Source of the DNA: Akebia trifoliata
Lineage: Eukaryota > Streptophyta > Magnoliopsida > Ranunculales > Lardizabalaceae
Direction of reading: 5' to 3'
Assembly (NCBI GenBank): GCA_017979445.1
Contig: CM030715.1
Span: forward strand, 12,082,187-12,146,186
Length of the DNA stretch: 64,000 bases
A model generated the notes under the pieces. It saw nothing but the letters and a program-made list of their open reading frames with translations, was not told where the DNA came from and did not search any database. The position numbers and the translations under genes were made by a program. Of this stretch, positions 56,219-64,000 are shown one piece after another. Position 1 is the first letter of the stretch. Each line of letters opens with the position of its first letter.

Positions 56219-57230
56219 TGCTGATGTACATCTCAGTGCAAGAAACGTCAATGGGGTGTGTGTTAGGGCAACATGATGAATCAGGACGGAAGGAACAGGC
56301 CATCTACTATTTCAGCAAGAAATTTATCGAGTACGAAGTAAAATATTCAACACTTGAGAAGACTTGCTGTGCATTAGTCTGGGCATCTCAACGACTATGT
56401 CATTTTTTACTCAGTTACTCGACTATGCTTGTAGCTAGGATGGACCCTAAAGTATCTATTCGAAAAACTAGCATTAACAGGTCGTACAACGAAGTGGTAG
56501 TTATTATTATCTGAGTTTGATATCACCTATGTCACTCAAAAGGCCATAAAAGGGCAAGCCATAGTAGACTACCTAACCGAGCACCCATTGCCTAATTACG
56601 AGATATTAAAGACAAACTTCCCCGATGAAACCATACTATTCACCGAGATTGAGGACGATGATGACGTATCAGGCTGGAAAATGTACTTCAATGGAGCAGC
56701 AAATCAGAAAGGAAACGGAATAGGGGCAGTTTTGATCAAGCCAGATGGGTCCCATATACCGATCGCTATTAGATTGAAATTCCAATGTTCTAACAATGAG
56801 GCTGAATACGAAGCATGTATAGCAGGGTTGAAAGCAACACTGGATCTCGAGGTAGATGAGATCGATGTTTTCAAAGACTCAAGCTTAGTAGTCTATCAGA
56901 TGACTGGAGAATGGAAGACCCGATAACAGAGACTGGTTCCTTATCACGAGTATCTGAAGGAACTAAGCTTACGCTTTGACAAGATCTCATTTACATACAT
57001 GTCGAGAGCTAAGAATCAGTTCACAGATGCATTAGCTACGCTTGCTTCCATGATTAGTATTTCAGAAGATCTGGTCATCGACCCAATTTAGATTGGAATT
57101 CAAGATGAGCCGACCTATTGCTTACCCGTCAAAGTAGAAGAATCCGAAAAAAAGCCTTGGTACTCAGACATCAAAGCATATCTCGATGATCGAACCTTCC
57201 CCTCAGATGCAAAGCCAAATGATCGAAGGA
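56219..57230 (+). pseudogene. Native and second RNase H of element C
   Basis: Continues the RT frame after the SIRE block. The native RNase H reads LYISVQETSMGCVLGQHD, then KEQAIYYFSKKFIEYEVKYS and TCCALVWASQRL, breaking after RMDP near 56448. The second RNase H (about 56510-57090) shows KMYFNGAANQKGNG, NEAEYEACIAG, FKDSSLVVY and FTDALATLAS. The first catalytic Asp is changed to Asn (MYFN; element A has MYFD), the other three acidic residues remain. Stops follow WKTR (56924-56926) and near 57089. Two successive RNase H domains are a Tat-lineage trait. Confidence 0.75.
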
Positions 57231-58407
57231 CTATTCAGAATTTGGCAGGACAATTCTTTATTAGCAATGACATTATGTACAAGAAATCGCAACACGAGGT
57301 CTTACTTCGATGTGTGACAGAAGTAGAAGCAAAACGATTAATCGAGACTGTACATGGTAGAGTCTATGGACCCCACATGAATGGTCATATGCTAGCCAAG
57401 AAAATTATGAGAATAAGATACTATCGGTCGATAATGGAGAGTGACTGCTATCAGCATGTCCGCAAATACCATCTATGCAAGATTTATGCCAACAAGATCA
57501 ACGCTTCACCTTTAAAACTACATAACATGACCACTCATTGGCCTTTCTCACTCTTGAGCATGGATGTCATCGGGCCAATCACGCCAAAAGCTTCAAACAG
57601 GCATTGCTTCATCCTAGTGGCTATCGACTACTTCATCAAGTGGGTAGAAGCTGCTTTATACGCCAATGTCACGAAAAAGCAATGTCCTAAAGTTTGTCAA
57701 TAATAACATTATCTACAGATATGGGCTTCCTAGTGGATTGGTAACTGACAATGCTAAGAACTTCAAAAACAAGGATATGATCAAGATGTGCGAAGACTTC
57801 CAGATTACTCATCACAACTCTGTACTTTACAGACCTAAGATGAACGGAGCAGTCGAGGCAGCCAATAAGAATATCAAGAAAATTATCTAGAAGATGGCAG
57901 TTACATACAAAGATTGGCACGACATGTTGCCTTTTGCACTTCACGCCAATCGAACCTCGTTCAGAACTTCGATTAGGGCAACTTCGTATTCATTGGTCTA
58001 TGGAATGGAAATAGTTTTACCTGTAGAGGTCAAGATTCTTTCCCTCTGGATCTTAAAAGAAGCAGAGTTGGATGAAGCTAAATGGATTCAAGCTCGATTT
58101 GATCAACTAAATTTGATTGAAGAAAAATGCCTTGCAGCCATCTGCCACGGACAGATTTATCAACAACGAATAGCTCGTGCCTACAATAAGAAAGTCAAAC
58201 CTAGAGATTTCTCGCGCAGGAGACCTTGTTTTGAAAAAGATTCTGCCAATCCACGAAGATGTCAGGGGAAAGTTTCGACCAAACTATGAAGGACCATTTA
58301 TCATGAAAAAGGTAATGACAGGAGGAGCTCTGATCCTTACAGAAATGGACGGACAAGTCTTCCCGCAACCGATCAATACTAACACTGTCAAGAAATACTA
58401 TGCTTAA
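57231..58407 (+). pseudogene. Integrase of element C
   Basis: Zinc finger part: GPHMNGHMLAKKI ... YHLCKIYANKIN. DDE: D in LLSMDVIGPI, D in VTDNAKNFKN and E in NGAVEAANKN. The frame shifts near 57680 and a TAG interrupts at 57888-57890. The C-terminal domain is better kept than in A: VYGMEIVLPVEV, LAAICHGQIYQQRIARAYN, then after a frame change near 58215 AGDLVLKKILPIHE, KFRPNYEGPFI and NTVKKYYA, with the stop at 58405-58407. No chromodomain. Confidence 0.8.
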
Positions 58408-59860
58408 AAACCGACCCTGAGATGACAAAAGGCCATCCTTGCTATCCTGAACAAACTATCTACCTTAGTCAACCCTTTTGAGCTATGACGTTTATTTCTT
58501 AACCTAAGACTGAGGCAAGTAATCAAATTTCAAAAAAATAAAATAAAAAAAAGACAAAAGAAAAAAAAATCAGAAAAATCAAAAGCATCAAAATACTCCT
58601 GGCCCGCATGAGGATAAACTGTGAACTGCTAAAAATACAAAAACAATACAAAAAAATAAAAAACTCGGATACTTGATCTGAGCTCGACCCAAATATCCAG
58701 CCTAAATAAGTTCGAGAAACGCTGGGAAGAGACATAGATCATTTTTTCTAAACAAAAATAGATGAGTCCCATGTCTAAACCACTCTAAATACATCCAGAC
58801 CTTAACTTTTTTTGAATCCTTCCACTACCATAAGCCTAAACCAACGTTCCGTCCCATTAAAAGTCCTTTCTAATCAGGGAATGTTCCAGGGCAACACAGT
58901 GACGATGGCAGCACCAATGATCTTACGATTTGGTCCGGATATCAAGTCTTATTAGTCGTTGGTAGACTCGAGTGGGGAATCCAGGTCGGATATTTGAAAA
59001 AAAAGTACTTGAAGTATAGAGTAGCTGATCTCGCGACTCAGCTTGAGTTGCTGAACCACGAATAGTTGTCAGCAAGCTCGAAATGGGAATCTAGATCTGT
59101 TACTTAAGAAAGAGTGCCACTACAAGAGTAGAGTCGCTGATCTCACAGTTCAACTTGAGTCACCAAGCCACAAAGACAGAGATTTCGAGAAAGAACTGTA
59201 ATGTAAAAATTTAAAAATACAAGCATAGTCTGAAAGAGCATAGTGAAAATCAGAAAGGATGTTATACGTAAAAGAATCAGGCTATGGCAAGATCAAAGCC
59301 ACCGGCATGATAAAAATCCCAAAAAGGACGTCGATGCACAAAAATGTGGAAACTGGGTCTGGTAAAAACCGTAACTGGCGCTAAGGGCAATAAGGGTAAA
59401 TAAAAAATAAAAAAATAAATAACTCCTGGCCCGCAAGAGTATAAACTGTGAACAGCGAAATCTTTCCAAGAAAACCCACATCCCGAGCAGATAACAATCC
59501 TCCAAACACCAGGACAATGGGAATGACTCTAAATGAACTAAAATAATAATTGATACTTGTATCCCCTGTCTTTGGCAAAAGCACCCAAATCGTCACAACC
59601 AAAGATTTTACAAACTCTGAATTTATCATACTCATTTGATAAAGACATTTCACAAAATTTAAAAAAAAAAAAACTACTATTTTGGTCAATGATGACAAAT
59701 CTAGGACTTATTCAACAAAACTTTGTGTTTTCAAGAGTAATAGATATACCTGAGGCCAAGTAAGTACAAAACCTATTTTCTTTGCATTAATAATTCAACA
59801 TTTTGTATACATTCAGATAATGACAAGAAAATACAAAAAGTGGGAATATAACGCAGTCGA
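58408..59860 (+). other. Untranslated region of element C with inverted counterparts in A
   Basis: Mirror of 7034-8493. It has A runs broken by TC (58530-58680), two GGCCCGCA..A(G)..TAAACTGTGAAC blocks (about 58601 and 59430) and the about 112-bp repeat (58920-59180). No gene. Confidence 0.5.
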
Positions 59861-61356
59861 TCAAATATCATGGTAAGAAATGAAAAAGGAGTCAAGGCAT
59901 TCCTCCAAAGCATGGATCTGGGCAACCTAGCTAGTCATCACTCTTTTAGCATCTGAAGCATCATGATTCACCAAATATGTTGCAAGATCATCAAAATGAA
60001 GACACTGGGCAAGTCTATCCCTCAACTTAACAACTTCGGCTCAAAGCCTAGCCACTTCACTACTATCACTGGATCCCGATCGGGCAAGTTCGGATGTCAA
60101 TCGAGTAAATCACTCTCTGCATTTTCTTCTTGGATTTGAGTCGGATAGCTTGAATTCGACGATAATCAATTTGTGACTCCTCTACTCGATCTCGATAATC
60201 AAATAAAGATGAACCACTAGGACGTGTTCTGGGCACTATCGACAACAATGGCCGGCCAGAGATGATTTCTCGAATCCAATGCAACTATGAGGGAATAAGT
60301 GTGCTGCAAAGATGGGCTGACTCAAAACCTCAAATCGGCTCCATTCTTTCATGAGTCGACTCAGAAGCGTGGGTAATAAATGACCAATCAACTTGTCAAA
60401 ATTCTCAAGAATGAGTACACCCTAATCATAATCAAATTGTCGAAAGACCCGGAGAGGTACTTAGTGAGTCGCCCCATGAAGACCAATCAAAATAAGGAAA
60501 CGGGCCTCGTCAAATGCAATCATTGGAGACCCCCAAGGTTGGAACGCACCGACCTATCTCACCTCCTCATCGTCAAGGTTGCAAATAAAGACATAACATT
60601 CCTCTCTACTGCCCGAGGCCAAGGAAGCAACTTGCCTCGACCTTATGAGCACGAGATCGGCATTAACGCAAAACAGGCAATTAGCAACTTCAGTTGAGGC
60701 CATGTGATCCATAAACAAAAGCTACAATAACAGGAGCATTCTAAACCTTGAAAAACTAATAAATTTAAGCTAAGTTTGAAACTTACCTGCAAGAGTGGAG
60801 CACATCATCAAAAAATTCGATCATGACCAGACGAGCAAGCCATGAGGGATTGGAACATCTTGCTCAAAAGCATCGATGCCAACCGGCATCCCTCCTGGAC
60901 TTGTTGAATCACGTGAATAAGATAAAAGTCCATGATGTCTCCGCCACTCGGAAACAAGAGTTGACTCACCACCTTCAAAGTGAGGGCATTAAAGTGAATC
61001 AACGGCTTCAAAGGATCCGTGAGGCATTCAACCAAGAAGGATCTAGACATCGTCTTCAAAATCGATCAGTCATCCGGAATCTTCAAAAACTTGCGATTTA
61101 TACCCAAGAAATCGGAAGCCTCACTTCGGTACCCATCGCGCAAAGGAGAAACTACGATCATACCCGACATGTCGAGACTCAATAACATTTCAAGCTCCTC
61201 AATAGTGGGAGTCATATCGTGTTCTCCAAATCGAAAAAGGTTGAGTTCGGAAACCCAACACGTCAACATAGCCTCGATCAAGCCTCATCGCAACGGGACC
61301 TTAGGCAAGGAGAGTATGAACACCAACTTGTTCAAACCCATTAAACATTCTCGCAA
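59861..61356 (-). pseudogene. Antisense accessory gene of element C, DUF7745/plant-mobile-domain-like, with intron
   Basis: Counterpart of 5283-7033, opposite to pol of C. Exon 1 (61356-60787) has WVSELNLFRFGEHDMTPTIE, EMLLSLDMSGMIVVS and SEASDFLGINRKFLKIPDD, then KTMSRSFLVECLTDPLKP and HFNALTLKVVSQLLFP. The intron 60722-60786 is 65 nt, starts GTAAGT and ends TTATTGTAG. Exon 2 continues LLFMDHMASTEVANCLFC, CYVFICNLDDEEV and a C-terminal coiled coil with DYRDRVEESQIDYRRIQ, stopping at 59861. Exon 1 is cleaner than in A. Stops occur after IPDD (near 61065), at the EVR* codon near 60560 (also a stop in A) and within THYVP. Same intron position as in A proves that the family carried the intron before the copies separated. 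Confidence 0.65.
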
Positions 61357-61793
61357 AAAAAAATCAAGAAAACACAAAAATCAAAAATACAAAAAATAGA
61401 AAAAACCAAAAATACAAAAAAATCAAAAATCAAGAAAATACAAAAAAGTCAATAAATATATATATACAAAAAAGTCAATAAAATAAAATAAAATAATATC
61501 AAAAACCCTTTCGAGTCATATTCAATCTCGACTTATTAAAACATAACTGAAGAAATACCCAAATTTCAAAAATAACCAAATTTTCATCCAATCCAAGGTC
61601 TCACACGAGCTCCGTGCCATCGAGATCTAGGAATTAATAAGGCAAAACTCTGTCAGACCCCGTGCTTAAGTAGCCATTTTCTACAAAAATCATCAATTCA
61701 AACGGTAGTTCAAAGTCGTGTTTTACAAAGTTTTTGGCCCGTACAAATGGAGGTTTAGTATATTATTTGCAATTCTTTGCACACAATTCCTGT
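61357..61793 (+). other. A-rich tract and short non-coding region before the 3' LTR of C
   Basis: 61357-61500 is A runs broken by TC (AAAAATCAAAAA style), mirrored as T runs at 5200-5285 in A. 61560-61790 aligns with 4905-5140 in inverted orientation. Confidence 0.5.
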
Positions 61794-61806
61794 AAAGAAG
61801 GGCAGC
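61794..61806 (+). other. Polypurine tract of element C
   Basis: AAAGAAGGGCAGC immediately before TGTAGACACC. Confidence 0.65.
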
Positions 61807-64000
61807 TGTAGACACCCCAATTTGAATGGGCCCATACTCGAAAGGGGCTAAAAAATAATAGTTTTTCAATAAAAGGTGTCAACAGGCCTCAAAGGCCCAC
61901 ATAACAAAAATTTTGACATTTTGATCGAATTGAGGCCCCTAGGACCTCCCAATGATTTAGTGGGCCCACCAAAAAGATCCAGCATGCTCCCATCTACTCC
62001 GCTCCACTAGAAACATCAATTTTTCGATAAAATTGGCCAACGGGCCTTGAAAGCTTGAATCACTAAAAAGTGACATGTTGATCGAATCGAGGCCCCTAAA
62101 ACCTCCTAATGGTTTAGGAGACCCACCAAAGGGGGTTGAACTACCTTATACCCTCCCAACCTTCACCGCTCTATTCTCGTATTTAGAAATATCCGATTTT
62201 TAGATTCTCTAACGGGCCTAAAAAGCCCAATTTGCCAACACGTGGCATTTTTTGATCAAACCAATGATTGCAAAAACATCAAAAAATTTAGAAAATAAAA
62301 ATGTGAGACTTGGGATGCCTACCCTTCCGTTACCTTCACCGCTCCATCCTCAAAATTCACAAATACCTTTAAACGCATTTAAGGCCCATGAACCCTCAAT
62401 TTTTTTAATACCAATTTTCCACCTTACCCCATAACCTAAAATTAGTCCCATATCACCTAATACCTAAAACCTACCCACGCTTAAAAATCTAATCCAAAAC
62501 AAACCTTACCCAATCCAAAATAACTTACAAACCATCTCCAAAACCCAAGCCCAACACAACAAAGCCCACAAGACATTATCTATATCCAATTCATTATCCA
62601 ACCCACAAGCCTAACCCATTAACCACTACCCACATCAACCAATCACCCTCTTAACATCAAAAGGTGACACATGTCCTCATCTCCTCACACCTCTCTCATC
62701 TAATCACCTACCCCCATCATCTTTCTTTAAACAACCCATCTACCCACATCACTTCTCTCCAAGAATCACCTCAACCCATACCCTACCCTAACCTAACCTA
62801 TCACCCTTCTCTAATACCATCAACCACCCACCTCACAACCCATATCTTCTATACCCTGACCTATCACCCTTCTCTAACATTATCAACCACCCACATCACA
62901 ACCCATATCTTCTACACCCTAAACCATCAATTTCCCCTAAAATCTTCCACCACCTTACATCACAACCTACACCTCCCATACTCTTCTCTCTAATCAAATA
63001 ACTACCATCACCAATCAACCAATCTCATCACCTTCCCATTTGTCACATGTCATCATTCTCTCAATTATCCCAAAATCCAATCAACCAACTTCTTACACTA
63101 CCCATCCTCCCAAATCTAAACACCTTACCTCTTCTATCAACCCAATACTCAATCAAACACCTAACACCTAACACCTTACACCCTCATTCTCTCCATCAAC
63201 CATCACTCATCTCATCTCACCAAAGACTCTACCCAAATGGATTTGGGTAAGATCCAAACCATTAGGGTCAAAATACAACCCATTTTCCTCATTACACAAC
63301 TACCCTCACTTCCACCTCCAATTTCATACCCTTCACTTCTAAAACCCATGTCATTATCTATTATCCAAACCTTTCACCCCATTGTATCCTTAAAGTAACC
63401 CCCCAACATCTATAAATACCCCTCTCCTATTCTCAAAAATGGTTACCATGTCTCACTAAAAAAAATTCTACTCTTTAATCATCTCTTCTTCATTCTCACA
63501 TTACTCTTCTAAAAAAAGAAAAATATACTATCATATTCTACTAAAGACCTTAGAAGATATTGAAGAAGAAAAGAAAAAAGAGGAAAAGTGAAAGCTTCAA
63601 GGTGGGTAAAAAAGAATCATTCCCCCCCTTTCTTCTTCTCTAATCTCTCCATGCCCCTCTTCTACTATCCCCCTCCTCTATTTATTTTTGTTTTAGAATG
63701 CCTTTAAGATGTGATACTCCCCTCATTTATCTCCGGTAGATTGGATTTCGGTCTGATTGAAAGTATAAGGGTTATAATCCTTTAAAAAAAAATAAAACTG
63801 ATTTTGAACCCTTTAAACTATTTTGAGGCAACGATATTTGAATCTTTCTCAACTCATGAGAATTGATCCATTGCCATGGCCAATACTTTTCAAATATCAA
63901 TTATATCTAAGGCTCATGCTCTTTAAGATTCTTTATTTCGATGAGATGATCCTTGCAAGCTAGATCCAAAAATAAATCCCTACTTAGGGTACAAATGCAC
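61807..64000 (+). repeat. 3' LTR of element C (continues past window)
   Basis: Starts TGTAGACACCCCAATTTG. Contains two diverged copies of a block with TTGATCGAAT(T/C)GAGGCCCCTA (about 61920 and 62075), a G-poor block (about 62430-63430), the TATA box, and a part with GGGTACAAATGCAC at the window end that aligns to 2945 of element A. A segment around 63700-63960 has no counterpart in A. Confidence 0.85.
63410..63420 (+). promoter_or_regulatory. LTR TATA box, element C
   Basis: CTATAAATACC, matching the position of the motif at 3297-3307 in A. Confidence 0.6.

Larger units (their letters stand above)
35570..64000 (+). mobile_element. Element C: 5'-truncated Tat-lineage Ty3 element, head-to-head with A
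   Basis: Carries, left to right, the polyprotein linker, RT, native RNase H, second RNase H, integrase (stop at 58405-58407), antisense DUF7745-like gene, PPT and 3' LTR. Every segment has a diverged, inverted counterpart in element A. Leader, gag, protease and 5' LTR are missing. Interrupted by the SIRE-like block at 37370-56213. Many stops and frameshifts; older-looking than A. The right end of the LTR lies beyond the window, an estimated 300 bp away by comparison with A. Confidence 0.8.

Overview
This window looks like repeat-rich, gene-poor plant (angiosperm) nuclear DNA. It is built almost entirely from nested LTR retrotransposons of plant-specific lineages, with one MITE and remnants of what may be a host gene at the extreme left. 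I cannot name the species. No rRNA, tRNA, CRISPR or bacterial-type operon was seen. All assignments come from reading motifs by eye; no database search was run.

Layout. (1) 1-2634: flanking DNA with two phase-compatible exon-like segments (593-770 and from 956) and an AT-rich tandem duplication. (2) 2635 to about 35560, minus strand: Ty3/gypsy element A of the Tat (Ogre/Retand-like) type. Its 3' LTR is 2635-4904. Internal domains, read leftward from 20444, are gag, protease, a G-patch-like domain, an acidic/Lys-rich linker, RT, an RNase H whose D-E-D-D residues are visible, and integrase. Between pol and the 3' LTR lies an antisense (+ strand) DUF7745/plant-mobile-domain-like gene with an intron, and a 229-bp hAT-type MITE sits inside that intron. 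(3) 10530-15006, inside A's pol: two tandem, apparently identical partial copies of an Ale/Retrofit-like Ty1/copia element. They replace a few hundred bp of A and have no target-site duplication. (4) 21008-33277, plus strand: element B, a second Tat/Ogre-like element with both LTRs, PBS, PPT, a decayed gag, and a pol reduced to its two ends. It was inserted into a 57-58-bp satellite in A's 5' leader. (5) 34030-35560: rest of A's leader plus two further tandem arrays. (6) About 35570 to 64000, plus strand: element C, a diverged, 5'-truncated relative of A lying head-to-head with it. It has RT, both RNase H domains, integrase, the same antisense gene, and a 3' LTR from 61807 that runs off the window. 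(7) 37370-56213, minus strand, inside C's pol: a SIRE/Maximus-like Ty1/copia insertion of the form LTR-internal-LTR-internal-LTR, with a 5-bp target-site duplication around the whole block.

Relative order. A and C are oldest: they are strongly diverged from each other and full of stops. B inserted into A's leader. The SIRE block (LTRs about 1% different) and the Ale-like block (copies apparently identical) are youngest. No element encodes an uninterrupted complete polyprotein. The longest open stretches are a 948-codon integrase-RT-RNase H frame in the SIRE block and 666-681-codon gag-integrase frames in the Ale block.

Most worth a second look: the antisense gene of the Tat family, carried with its intron by both A and C; the three-LTR SIRE block whose middle LTR looks chimeric, as unequal LTR-LTR crossing-over predicts; the head-to-head A/C arrangement with both 5' LTRs missing; and several family-specific tandem arrays in the untranslated regions.
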